Shown piece after piece: positions 37,174 to 45,767 of a DNA stretch of 64,000 nucleotides. Each line of letters begins with the position of its first letter. Position 1 is the stretch's first letter. Origin of the DNA: Hyphomicrobiales bacterium (GTDB lineage: Bacteria > Pseudomonadota > Alphaproteobacteria > Rhizobiales > Beijerinckiaceae); contig UCLR01000005.1 in NCBI GenBank assembly GCA_900473415.1, forward strand, positions 62,001-126,000, written 5' to 3'. The position numbers and the translations under genes were made by a program. The notes beneath the pieces are model-generated. The model was not told the DNA's origin, made no database searches, and worked only from the letters and a program-made list of their open reading frames with translations.

Positions 37174-38666
37174 CCCTCGATCTTGCGGCCCGTCGCGCCG
37201 CCGGCGATGCCGTTGTAGAGCATGACCATCGGCATGTCCGCGATGAAGCGGCGATGAAGCTCGTCGAAGATCGCCTGACGCTCAGCCGTATCGGCGACGA
37301 CCATCGATTTTTCCAGCAGCGCCTGCACCTCCGGATTGTCCCAGAGCTTGCGCGGCTGCTTGTCTTTCGGCCCGGTGATCGATTCGAAAGACAGGGCGGG
37401 GTCCAACCGGCCGGAATAGGGAAAGGCCTGGATCTGGTAGTTGCCCTTGGCGTAGCGATCGAGCTGCGTCGCCCATTCGAGCACTTCGATCTCGACGTTC
37501 AGCCCTGCGGCCTGCAGCATCTGCTGTGCGATGACCGCCGAATTGAAGCTCTGCGGATAGCGCTTGTTGGCGAGCATCACGATCTTCTCGCCCTTGTAGC
37601 CCGCCTCGCTCAGAAGCTTCTTGGCGGCGGCCGGGTCGTGGGCGACATCCTCGCTCTGCACCTTGCCGTGATAGGCCGAGAGGCTCGGCACGACCGAGCC
37701 GTTCGGCTTGCCGAGGCCGTCGGTGACGGAAGCGACCAGTTCCGGCTTGTCGATCGCTGCGGCGATCGCCCGGCGCAGCTTGGGATTGGCCAAGACGGGA
37801 TCGCGCGTCTGCATGATCAGGCCAACAAGGCCCATATGGGAGACCACCGAGAGCTTGACGCGGTCATTGCCCTTCAGCTCGGCGACATCGGCATTGGCGA
37901 CGTCGGGAACCACGTCGATATCGCCGCTGATCAGGGCGGCCTTGGCCGTCGCGCTGTCGGGGATCACCACGAACCGCACCTCGTCGACGAGCGGCCGCTT
38001 GGCGCCGCCAAGCCCATCGCGCTGGCCGGGGAGGGCGGTATAGTCAGCGAAGCGATCGAGCTTGATGAATTCGCCGCGCTTCCATTCGCCGAATTTGAAG
38101 GGGCCGGTTCCGATCGGCTTGTCGAAAGAGCCGTCGGCCTTGACCGATGATTTGTGCAGGATGCCGCTCATCGCGCAATCGGTGCGCGCCAGGGAGGAGA
38201 GAAAGAGCGCGCTCGGCTGGTCGAGCTCGAAGACGACAGTCAACGGATCCTGCGCCGTCACGCGCTCGACCTTCACGAGGCCGCGGCCATCGAACTCGGA
38301 AAGGCAACGCCAATCCGTCTTCGGCTCCATGTAGCGGTTCCAGCTCCAGACGACGTCTTCCGCGGTCAGCTCGGCGCCATTGTGGAATTTGACGCCCTTG
38401 CGCAGACGGAAGGTGTAGCGCTTGCCGTCCGGCGAGATCTCGATCTTTTCCGCCAGCAGCGGTTTCGGCGCCGCGTCCTCCCCATAGGCGACGAGCCCCT
38501 CCACCATGTGGAGCACGACGCCGTCGGTATTGTGGTCGCGGTTCACGCCCGGATCGATCGAGCGGATGTCGGCGGGAAGCTGCACGCGCAGCGCTGTCGC
38601 TGCCTGCGCCGCGCCGGCCAGCGTCAGCGCGGCGAGCATTCCTCCCAAAGCAATCTGTCGAAACAT
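37116..38666 (-). CDS. Orphan peptide-type substrate-binding protein
   Basis: 516 residues from the ATG at 38666, which has GGGGA 9 bases upstream; an ATG 18 bases earlier would place that Shine-Dalgarno inside the gene. Signal peptide MFRQIALGGMLAALTLAGAAQA. Family 5 binding protein, strongly similar along its length to 33880-35421 (for example PKTDWRCLSEFDGR, PIGTGPFKFGEWKRGEF, YKGEKIVMLANKRYP). No permease or ATPase accompanies it, so it may feed the neighbouring importer with a different ligand. It lies 59 bases downstream of the C45-type hydrolase gene, same strand. Confidence 0.88.
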   Translation of the reverse strand: MFRQIALGGMLAALTLAGAAQAATALRVQLPADIRSIDPGVNRDHNTDGVVLHMVEGLVAYGEDAAPKPLLAEKIEISPDGKRYTFRLRKGVKFHNGAELTAEDVVWSWNRYMEPKTDWRCLSEFDGRGLVKVERVTAQDPLTVVFELDQPSALFLSSLARTDCAMSGILHKSSVKADGSFDKPIGTGPFKFGEWKRGEFIKLDRFADYTALPGQRDGLGGAKRPLVDEVRFVVIPDSATAKAALISGDIDVVPDVANADVAELKGNDRVKLSVVSHMGLVGLIMQTRDPVLANPKLRRAIAAAIDKPELVASVTDGLGKPNGSVVPSLSAYHGKVQSEDVAHDPAAAKKLLSEAGYKGEKIVMLANKRYPQSFNSAVIAQQMLQAAGLNVEIEVLEWATQLDRYAKGNYQIQAFPYSGRLDPALSFESITGPKDKQPRKLWDNPEVQALLEKSMVVADTAERQAIFDELHRRFIADMPMVMLYNGIAGGATGRKIEGYVSSLTSLPRLWEVSVTR

Positions 38667-38725
38667 CGGCACGGGTCCCCTCATTGTTCGTTGTCGACCG
38701 GGTGCTGACGAGGTTCGGCTGCGTC

Positions 38726-39871
38726 CTATTCCGCGGCTTGCGCCAGGCTGCGCGGCTCCTCGCTCAGGCTATATCGGGTGAAATTCCGGTTCAGCGCCGG
38801 CAGCGGGCAAACTTCCATCACGCCGAGCTCGGGCTGCATGATCACCATCGCGACGGTGGCGGAGAGGTTGCCGGTGTCGTTCGGCCGGGGCGGGCGGCAG
38901 ACCGAATGCGGCGTCAGGAAATCGTCGAAGAAGGCGTTCTTGAGATCCTCGACGCCGAGCTTTCCGCCGGCCTCGTCGAGCAGCTTCTTGACCCGCCAAT
39001 CACGGTAGAACGAATCCGGAACGCGCGCCGCGCCGGCCTCGCGAATCTTGGCGAGAGCCACCTGGCCGACCCAGTGGTTGGCGTGAACGATCAGTCCGTC
39101 CGCCGGGTAGATTGGGAAGGCCTCGTCCGGCGCGCATTCGAAATCGATCGCGAAGCCCTGCACCGTCGAGATCATCATGTTGTTCGAGCAGGACTTCGGC
39201 GTGGCGGCGACGGCCTTGATCGCGAAGGCGAAATGCTCCTGCTCCAGCACCTTGCGGCGGATCAGCGCCAGCGGCACGCCGGTCTGGCTGAAGTCGCGAT
39301 CGGACTCGAGATAATTGGCCGTGATGCAGATGCCGGCGGCGTTCATGCCGCTGCGGGCGAGTCCGCCCGCTTCGACGAAGGTCAGGATGTCCGGCCCGTC
39401 CTCGCGCCGCACCCGCAACACGATCGCGGTCTCGGCGCACTCGGCCTTCCAGTCCCAGTTCTGGCCGTGGATCACCGCGCCGGTGGCGCTGCGCTCCGGC
39501 AGGATGACCGCGCCGGTGCAGCCATCGTCAAGCTCCTCCTCGTCGAGCTCGATGGGCTTGTCCTTGACGAGCCGCGCCTTGGCGATGACCTCGGTGCGGG
39601 CATTGATCATCACGATGTCTTCGAGCGTGACGCCGGCGCCGTCCGCGATACCGCGCATCTCCTCGATGTAATGGGCGCCGAAGGCCTCGATCTCCTTTGC
39701 GAATTCGCCGATCAGCGCGGTCTTGGCCGCTGTGTCGTAGCCGAGTTCGCCGAGCTGGCCGCCATAGAGCTCGACCGAGCGCTTGACGCGCGAAGGCACC
39801 GCGGCGCCATGCTGCCGGCCGCGCTCATAGGGGCTGCCCGAGACATCGACGAAGGGGATGGATTCGATCAT
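38726..39871 (-). CDS. C45-type Ntn hydrolase, acyl-CoA:6-APA acyltransferase-like
   Basis: 381 residues from the ATG at 39871; a GTG two codons earlier is possible. The family autoprocesses at a Cys to expose an N-terminal nucleophile; here Cys118 in DDGCTGAV fits. The downstream blocks IHGQNWDWKAE and NAAGICITANYL are the conserved beta-sheet core. Bacterial C45 proteins are amidases or acyltransferases on acylated amino compounds, acyl-homoserine lactones or beta-lactams; the substrate here is unknown. No signal peptide. It precedes the orphan binding protein on the same strand and is divergent from a GntR gene. Confidence 0.8.
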   Translation of the reverse strand: MIESIPFVDVSGSPYERGRQHGAAVPSRVKRSVELYGGQLGELGYDTAAKTALIGEFAKEIEAFGAHYIEEMRGIADGAGVTLEDIVMINARTEVIAKARLVKDKPIELDEEELDDGCTGAVILPERSATGAVIHGQNWDWKAECAETAIVLRVRREDGPDILTFVEAGGLARSGMNAAGICITANYLESDRDFSQTGVPLALIRRKVLEQEHFAFAIKAVAATPKSCSNNMMISTVQGFAIDFECAPDEAFPIYPADGLIVHANHWVGQVALAKIREAGAARVPDSFYRDWRVKKLLDEAGGKLGVEDLKNAFFDDFLTPHSVCRPPRPNDTGNLSATVAMVIMQPELGVMEVCPLPALNRNFTRYSLSEEPRSLAQAAE

Positions 39872-39948
39872 GGCCACGCAGATCCAGGGATTGGCTCGGG
39901 ACGATCGTTAATGTATTTCATCGTGAACAAAAACAATCAAGTGTCTTC

Positions 39949-40812
39949 ATGACCACGAAGCTTCAGCAGGATCTCGCCGAGCGGATCATGACACTGGTCC
40001 GGGAGGACGGGCTGGCGGCCGGCGCCCGGCTCAACGAGAGCGACGCGGCCCGGCGGCTCGGCGTGTCGCGCACGCCGGTCCGCGGCGCTTTCGACTATCT
40101 CGCATCACTCGGCGCCGTGAGGCGCCTTCCGAATCGCGGCATCGAGCTGGTGGAGCCGGCGCATCTGGCCGCCGATCCCAGCGCCGAAGACGACGTCATC
40201 GAGACCGCCATGGTGCGCCTTGCCCATGATCGGGAGAGCGGCACATTGGCCGACGAGTTGCCGGAGCAGGAGGTGATGCGCCGCTATGCACTGTCTCGGC
40301 CTCAGGCGCAACGGCTGCTGCGCCGGCTGGCGGAACTCGAAATGGTCGAGCGCAAACCTGGCTATGGCTGGCGCTTCCTCGCCCCGCCGCGCGATCCGCG
40401 CATGCATGACGAGCGCTATCGCTTTCGCCTTCTGATCGAGCCGATGAGTTTTCTGGAGCCTGGCTTCGCGCTCGCTGGGAGCTGGATCGAGGCGATGCGC
40501 CGGGAGCATCGCGAAGCGCTGTCACGTCCCTGGCGGGAAGGCTCGGCGATCGGCTTTTTCGAGATGAACGCGGCGTTTCACGAAGGTATCGCGGCGGCGT
40601 CCGGCAACCGCTTCATCCTGTCGGCGATCCGGCGTCAGAACCAGCTGCGGCGGCTGTCGAACTACGATTGGATCTTCGGCTTCGAGCGCGTCGAGGTGAA
40701 CTGCCGCGAGCATCTGGAAATGCTCGACGCGGTCGAGAAGGGCGATGCGGCCCGGGCTTCGGATCTCATGCGAAGCCATCTTCGGCGCGCCAGCGAATTG
40801 CGCGGGGCATAG
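39949..40812 (+). CDS. GntR-family regulator with an extra winged-helix segment
   Basis: 287 residues. The first winged helix-turn-helix is at about residues 5-65 (LNESDAARRLGVSRTPVRGAFDYLASLGAVRRLPNRGIEL). A second DNA-binding-like segment follows at about 98-142 (LPEQEVMRRYALSRPQAQRLLRRLAELEMVERKPGYGWRF), and an FCD-like helical domain fills about 150-285. The ATG lacks a clear ribosome-binding site. Divergent from the C45 hydrolase/orphan binding-protein pair, which it probably controls. The 77-base gap contains ACGATCGT (39901-39908) and TTCA-TCG-TGAA (39917-39927), possible half-sites. Confidence 0.82.
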   Translation: MTTKLQQDLAERIMTLVREDGLAAGARLNESDAARRLGVSRTPVRGAFDYLASLGAVRRLPNRGIELVEPAHLAADPSAEDDVIETAMVRLAHDRESGTLADELPEQEVMRRYALSRPQAQRLLRRLAELEMVERKPGYGWRFLAPPRDPRMHDERYRFRLLIEPMSFLEPGFALAGSWIEAMRREHREALSRPWREGSAIGFFEMNAAFHEGIAAASGNRFILSAIRRQNQLRRLSNYDWIFGFERVEVNCREHLEMLDAVEKGDAARASDLMRSHLRRASELRGA

Positions 40813-40886
40813 GCAATCACACGGATGCCGCGACACCGGAAGTGGCGCATCGAGCTGAAGCGCCAATCGCCGATCCTCGATGCGCC

Positions 40887-40910
40887 GGCCGGTCGGATCA
40901 CCGACCGGCC
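40887..40910. terminator. Bidirectional terminator-like hairpin
   Basis: GGCCGGTCGG (40887-40896) and CCGACCGGCC (40901-40910) form a perfect 10-bp stem with an ATCA loop. It sits between the convergent ends of the GntR gene and the alpha/beta hydrolase gene. No U-tract follows. Confidence 0.5.
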
Positions 40911-40942
40911 ATGGTCGCGCTCAAGCGTCTGCCGACAGACGT

Positions 40943-41815
40943 TCAGGCAACGATAGCGTCGAGGGGCTTCAGCTCTTCGACCGGAGGGATCCGACCCTCG
41001 AACCAGTAGGCAGCTGCAGCGCGGGACATGGCGGCTCCATCATGGCCGACGCCTGCCACCGTCATGAGCTTCCAGTTGCAGGCGACACCCAGCCTTGCGG
41101 CCTCGGCTTGCGCGAACTCCAGCATGAAATAGGCGCGGCCGTAGCGATGTGGCCCCTGTGCCAGTGCCTCTGGCTGCGCCGGCAGGTTCGGATCGTCTGT
41201 GATGATGTCGCGGTCGCCGGCGAAGATGATCATCGGGTAGGCGAACCAGCGGGCGAGAGCGTCCCGGTCGAGATCGAGCCCGCCGAGCCCTTCCGGGAAG
41301 CGGCGCTCGAGCGTCGGCAGCGTGTACCAGCCGGGGTTGGAGGCCATGGCTGCGGCATAGAGCGCGCCGCCTTCCGTCGCCAGCATGCGGTGCACGAACT
41401 GGCCGCCGGCCGAATGCCCGAAGATGCGGATGACGGGACTGTCGATGACGCCGCCGGCGCGCAGCGCCGCCAGCACACGTTCCGGCACCGCATAAAGCCA
41501 CTGATCGCGCGGCACGATCTGGCCCTCGGCCGAGACGACCAGGCCGTTATTGTAGCCCTCGGCCTTGGGGAACGGCTCATCGGGAAAGGTCGGCGCGACG
41601 ATGAGGAGGTTGTGCTTCTCTGCCGCGTCGATCCAGAAGTCGCGATAGTCGTCGCCGTTGCGCAGCATGCCGTGCTGCACGACGATGACCGGGTCGTTTG
41701 GCTGGTGGCGGGCCGGGCGATAGAAGTTCACCTCGAGCGGCCGCTCGGGATGCTGGCGGTCGATGAAGGGCAGGGCGCTGCGGCCGACCGCGGGGTTGAG
41801 CGTCGTGGTGGTCAT
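40943..41815 (-). CDS. Alpha/beta hydrolase in a peptide-importer operon
   Basis: 290 residues from the ATG at 41815, which overlaps the upstream ATPase stop as ATGA; coupling decides this start. Nucleophile Ser in IFGHSAGGQFVHRM, oxyanion block VIVVQHGMLRNGDDYRDFW, candidate catalytic His in VAGVGHDGAAMS. Cytoplasmic, no signal peptide. It ends an operon of binding protein, two permeases and two ATPases, so it probably hydrolyses the imported ligand. It is unrelated in detail to the hydrolase at 35463-36350. Confidence 0.8.
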   Translation of the reverse strand: MTTTTLNPAVGRSALPFIDRQHPERPLEVNFYRPARHQPNDPVIVVQHGMLRNGDDYRDFWIDAAEKHNLLIVAPTFPDEPFPKAEGYNNGLVVSAEGQIVPRDQWLYAVPERVLAALRAGGVIDSPVIRIFGHSAGGQFVHRMLATEGGALYAAAMASNPGWYTLPTLERRFPEGLGGLDLDRDALARWFAYPMIIFAGDRDIITDDPNLPAQPEALAQGPHRYGRAYFMLEFAQAEAARLGVACNWKLMTVAGVGHDGAAMSRAAAAYWFEGRIPPVEELKPLDAIVA

Positions 41816-42819
41816 GCGGTCTCCGGAGCCTTGTGCAGATGACATGCGGCGCTGCGGCCGGGCGCGATCTCGGCGAGCACCGGCCGGACCTCACGGCAGA
41901 CCGGCATCGCGTGCTCGCAGCGTGGGTGGAAGGGGCAGCCGGTCGGCGGCGCCAAGGGTGAGGGCAATTCGCCCTTGAGCGGCTGGAAGGCGCGCTTGCG
42001 ACGGGCGGCCGAGGGAATCGCGGCGATCAGCGCGGCGCTGTAGGGATGCGCCGGCTTGGCGAAGATTTCGGCCGCCGGGCCGATTTCGACGATGCGGCCG
42101 AGATACATGATCGCGACCCGGTCGCTGATGTGGCGCACGAGGCCGAGGTCGTGGCTGACGAAGAGATAGGTCAGGCCGTGGCGCTCGCGCACATCCATGA
42201 ACAGGTTGACGACCTGGGCCTGGATCGAGACGTCGAGAGCCGAGACCGGCTCGTCGCAGACGAGGAAATCCGGTTTCACCGCGAGCGCCCGCGCGATGCC
42301 GATGCGCTGGCGCTGTCCACCCGAGAATTGGTGCGGATAGCGCTCGCGATAGGCGAGGTCGAGCCCGACCTCGCTCAGCACCCGGTCCACCGCCTTGTCG
42401 ATCTCCGCCTTCGGCAGCAGCTTGTGGACGCTCAGTGCCTCCCCGACGATGCGGCTGACCTTCATGCGCGGGTCGAGCGAGGCGTAGGGGTCCTGGAAGA
42501 TCATCTGGACCTTGAGCAGGAAATCGAGCCGCTCCTTGCCCTTCAGTCCCGCCACGGGCCGTTGCTCGTAGACGACCTCGCCGGCCGTCGGCTTCAGGAT
42601 GCCGGTGACGACGCGGGCGAGGGTGGACTTGCCGCAGCCGGACTCGCCGACCAGTCCCAGCACCTCGCCGCGCTTGACGCTGAGATCGATGCCGTCGACG
42701 GCGCGCAGCATGGGCGGCGCCTCGCCTCGCCCCGTCGCCATGAGAATGCGTTCGGCAATCGTCGGCTTGCGGCGGAAGTGCTTGGTGATGCCCTTGAGCT
42801 CGATGATCGGCGCGCTCAT
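41812..42819 (-). CDS. Peptide-type ABC importer ATP-binding protein, DppF family
   Basis: 335 residues. Walker A GESGCGKST, signature FSGGQRQR, Walker B FLVCDEP, switch His LFVSHD. The C-terminal oligopeptide extension with four cysteines (CPFHPRCEHAMPVCREV ... CHL) is characteristic of DppF/OppF. Overlaps both neighbours by 4 bases (ATGA). Confidence 0.91.
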   Translation of the reverse strand: MSAPIIELKGITKHFRRKPTIAERILMATGRGEAPPMLRAVDGIDLSVKRGEVLGLVGESGCGKSTLARVVTGILKPTAGEVVYEQRPVAGLKGKERLDFLLKVQMIFQDPYASLDPRMKVSRIVGEALSVHKLLPKAEIDKAVDRVLSEVGLDLAYRERYPHQFSGGQRQRIGIARALAVKPDFLVCDEPVSALDVSIQAQVVNLFMDVRERHGLTYLFVSHDLGLVRHISDRVAIMYLGRIVEIGPAAEIFAKPAHPYSAALIAAIPSAARRKRAFQPLKGELPSPLAPPTGCPFHPRCEHAMPVCREVRPVLAEIAPGRSAACHLHKAPETA

Positions 42820-43796
42820 GCCGCTTCTCCGACCGGAACGGGGTTGTGACAGCGGAAGCTACGGCCGCCTTCGTCGGTCGTCGCCGGGTCCCGCTCAGCA
42901 CAGATCGGCTGCACGCGCGGGCAGCGCGGCCGGAAGGGGCAGCCGCTCGGACGCGCATCGATGCGGGGCGCGACACCGTCGATCTGGTTCAGGCGTTCGC
43001 CCGGCGCGACATTGGCGGCCGACGAATTGAGCAGGCCGAGCGTGTAGGGATGGCGCGGCGCATCGAGCACCGCATCGACCGGACCGATCTCGACGACGCG
43101 GCCGGCATACATCACGGCCACCCGGTCGGCGAGCTCGGCCACTACCGCGAGGTCGTGGGTGATCCAGAGCACGGCCGTGCCGGTCTCGCGGGCAAGCTTC
43201 TGCACCTCGAACAGGATCTGGCTCTGGATGGTGACGTCGAGCGCCGTGGTCGGCTCGTCGGCGATGATCAGGTCGGGGGCATTGAGCAGCGCGGTCGCGA
43301 TCGCGACGCGCTGGCGCATGCCTCCGGAGAATTCGTGCGGGAACTGCTTCAACCGCGCCTCGGGCGAGGAGATGCCGACGCGCGCCAGCGCCTTGGCTGC
43401 CTCCGCCAGGGCTTCCTGGCGGCTGCAGTCGCGATGTTCCAGGATCGCCTCGCTCATCTGCTCGCCGATGCTGAGCACCGGGTTCAGCGTCATCAGCGGA
43501 TCCTGGAAGATCATGGCGATGCGGTCGCCCCGCAGATCGCGCAAGCGCTCATCGGAGGCGGCGCGCAGATCCTCGCCGTCGAAGCTGATCGTGCCGGCGA
43601 CGATCTCGCCCGGAGGGTCGATCAGCCGGACGAGCGAGAAGCCGGTCACCGACTTGCCGGAACCGGATTCGCCGACGAGCCCCAGCACCTCGCCGCGCGC
43701 GACGCTGAGATCGACGCCGTCGACGGCAGGCCAGGCGCCGTCGAGCGCGTGAAAGACGGTCCGCAGACCGCGGACATCGAGCAAAGCGTCGGTCAT
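42816..43796 (-). CDS. Peptide-type ABC importer ATP-binding protein, DppD family
   Basis: 326 residues from the ATG at 43796, set by the 4-base overlap with the permease stop; the open frame continues further but is antisense-like there. Walker A GESGSGKS, signature FSGGMRQR, Walker B LIIADEP, switch His LWITHD, and the Cys-rich tail CPFRPRCPRVQPICAE. Partner of the DppF-type ATPase next to it. Confidence 0.91.
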   Translation of the reverse strand: MTDALLDVRGLRTVFHALDGAWPAVDGVDLSVARGEVLGLVGESGSGKSVTGFSLVRLIDPPGEIVAGTISFDGEDLRAASDERLRDLRGDRIAMIFQDPLMTLNPVLSIGEQMSEAILEHRDCSRQEALAEAAKALARVGISSPEARLKQFPHEFSGGMRQRVAIATALLNAPDLIIADEPTTALDVTIQSQILFEVQKLARETGTAVLWITHDLAVVAELADRVAVMYAGRVVEIGPVDAVLDAPRHPYTLGLLNSSAANVAPGERLNQIDGVAPRIDARPSGCPFRPRCPRVQPICAERDPATTDEGGRSFRCHNPVPVGEAA

Positions 43797-44701
43797 GAGC
43801 GCACGTTGAAGCTGCGGCGCAGCCGGTCGCCGACGAGGTTGAGCGAGATGATCAGCAGGACCAGCGCGATACCGGGGAAGACCGCGATCCAGTATTCGCC
43901 AGAGAGCAGGAACTCGAAGCCGTTGGCGATGAGCAGGCCGAGCGAGGGCTGCGTCACCGGCACGCCGACGCCGAGGAAGGAGAGCGTCGCCTCCAGCGTG
44001 ATCGCGCTCGCGATGCTGATCGAGGCGACGACCAGCACCGAGCCGACCGAGTTCGGCAGGAGATGCGCGATCATGATGTGCCGGGTCGGCAGGCCGAAAT
44101 TCAGCGCCGCCTCGATGTATTCCTTGCGCCGCTCCACCAGGGCGGAGGCGCGCATCAGCCGGGCGTATTGCGCCCATTGCACCAGGATGATGGCGAGGAT
44201 GACCTTGTCGACGCCGCGCCCGATCGAGGCGAGCAGCACGAGCGCAATCAGGATCGAGGGGAAGCCGAGCATGAAGTCGACGACGCGCATGATCGCAGCA
44301 TCGACGGCGCCGCCGAACTGCGCCGCCATGAGCCCGGCTGAGATGCCGATGAAGAGTGCGCCCAGCGTCGCCGTGAGGCCGACCATCAGGCTGGTGCGCA
44401 GGCCGTAAAGGATGGCGCTCAGCATGTCACGGCCCTGCGAATCCGTGCCTAGCCAGTAGGTCATGCCGTTCATGCCGGCCTCGCCCGGGGGCAGGCGGTT
44501 GTCCATCACGCTGAGCGAGGCGAGGTCGTGCGGGTTCTGCGGCGCGATGACGGGGGCGAGCAGCGCGAGCAAGACCATGATGCCGAGCAGGATCGCGGCG
44601 CCGCGCGTCGTCGGCCGGCTGCGGATGCGGCGCAGCACCTTCTGTCGCAGGGGCGTGTCGGCATAGGCCGGGACGGCCGGCGCTTTGGTCTCAGCGCTCA
44701 T
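43793..44701 (-). CDS. Peptide-type ABC importer permease, DppC family
   Basis: 302 residues. A cytoplasmic N-terminus is followed by a helix at about 33-55, then the YWLGTDSQGRDMLSAILYG block and the coupling loop ERRKEYIEAALNFGLPTRHIMIAHLLPN. Overlaps both neighbouring genes by 4 bases, so the whole importer is translationally coupled. Confidence 0.91.
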   Translation of the reverse strand: MSAETKAPAVPAYADTPLRQKVLRRIRSRPTTRGAAILLGIMVLLALLAPVIAPQNPHDLASLSVMDNRLPPGEAGMNGMTYWLGTDSQGRDMLSAILYGLRTSLMVGLTATLGALFIGISAGLMAAQFGGAVDAAIMRVVDFMLGFPSILIALVLLASIGRGVDKVILAIILVQWAQYARLMRASALVERRKEYIEAALNFGLPTRHIMIAHLLPNSVGSVLVVASISIASAITLEATLSFLGVGVPVTQPSLGLLIANGFEFLLSGEYWIAVFPGIALVLLIISLNLVGDRLRRSFNVRS

Positions 44702-45675
44702 GCCATCTCTCCCGTCAGCTTCACCCGCGGGTCGAGCGCGGCATAGAGGATGTCGACGAGGAAGTTCACCGTGACGAAGAGCAGCGTCGCCAGCAGGACG
44801 TAGGCAACCACGACGGGCCGGTCGAGCTGGTAGACGGAATCGATCAGGAGCTTGCCCATGCCCGGCCAGGCGAAGACCGTCTCGGTGATGGTCGAGAAGG
44901 CGACGAGGCTGCCGAACTCGATGCCGACCACGGTGACGACCGGGATCAGGATGTTGCGCAGCACATGCCGGCCGACGATGCGCCGCGGCCGCACGCCCTT
45001 GGCGCGGGCGTATTTGACGTAATCCTGCGTCATCGTCTCGGTGGTTCCTGCGGCGACGAGGCGGATCATCAGGGCCATGTTGGGGATGGCGAGGTTGATC
45101 GCGGGCAAGGCGAGATGGACAAGCCCGTCCCGGGTCAGGAGGCTGGTCTGGATGCCCAGGAAGGAGACCGTCTCGCCGCGCCCGGCCGTCGGCAGCCAGC
45201 CGAGAAGGACGGCGAAGAGCAGGATCAGCATCATGCCTTTCCAGAAACTCGGCAGCGAGAAGCCGAGGATGGTCGCGCCCATGATGATGCGCGAGGGCCG
45301 GCTTTCCGGGTCGAGCCCGGCATAGAGCCCGAGCGGCACGCCGGTGACGATCGCGAGCGTCATCGCCAGCAGCACGAGCTCGAAGGTCGCCGGCAAGCGG
45401 CCGAGAATGAGCTCGATCGCCGGTACGCCATGTACGAAGGAACGGCCGAGATCGCCCTTCAGCGCGTTGCCGATGAAGACGAAATATTGCTGCCAGATCG
45501 GTAGATCGAGGCCGAGCCGCCGGATCAGCGCCTCCCGTTCCCCCGCGCTGACCGAGGGCGAGACGAGCAGCTCGATCGGGTCGCCGATGCCGTAGACGGC
45601 GAAGAAGACTACGACCGAAACTGCGAGCAGCACGAGCACGCTCTGGATCAGCCGCTGCAGGACATAGGCGGTCAT
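44698..45675 (-). CDS. Peptide-type ABC importer permease, DppB family
   Basis: 325 residues. N-terminal helix AYVLQRLIQSVLVLLAVSVVVFF, then the AGTTETMTQDYVKYARAKGVRPRRIVGRHVLRN coupling loop. Six membrane helices. It follows the binding-protein gene after a 92-base gap that contains a strong hairpin. Confidence 0.91.
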   Translation of the reverse strand: MTAYVLQRLIQSVLVLLAVSVVVFFAVYGIGDPIELLVSPSVSAGEREALIRRLGLDLPIWQQYFVFIGNALKGDLGRSFVHGVPAIELILGRLPATFELVLLAMTLAIVTGVPLGLYAGLDPESRPSRIIMGATILGFSLPSFWKGMMLILLFAVLLGWLPTAGRGETVSFLGIQTSLLTRDGLVHLALPAINLAIPNMALMIRLVAAGTTETMTQDYVKYARAKGVRPRRIVGRHVLRNILIPVVTVVGIEFGSLVAFSTITETVFAWPGMGKLLIDSVYQLDRPVVVAYVLLATLLFVTVNFLVDILYAALDPRVKLTGEMA

Positions 45676-45706
45676 GGGCTCAGACCGGTTCCGTTATGCA
45701 TTCTGC

Positions 45707-45729
45707 GGGCCGCCCATGGCGGGCGGCCC
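45707..45729 (-). promoter_or_regulatory. Intercistronic hairpin between binding-protein and permease genes
   Basis: GGGCCGCCC (45707-45715) pairs perfectly with GGGCGGCCC (45721-45729) around a 5-base loop. It follows the binding-protein stop. Such hairpins often protect the upstream message and raise binding-protein output over the permeases. No U-tract, so full termination is unlikely. Confidence 0.5.
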
Positions 45730-45767
45730 GTCGTTTCGGGGAGTTCGAGTCTACTTGCTTCGAACGT

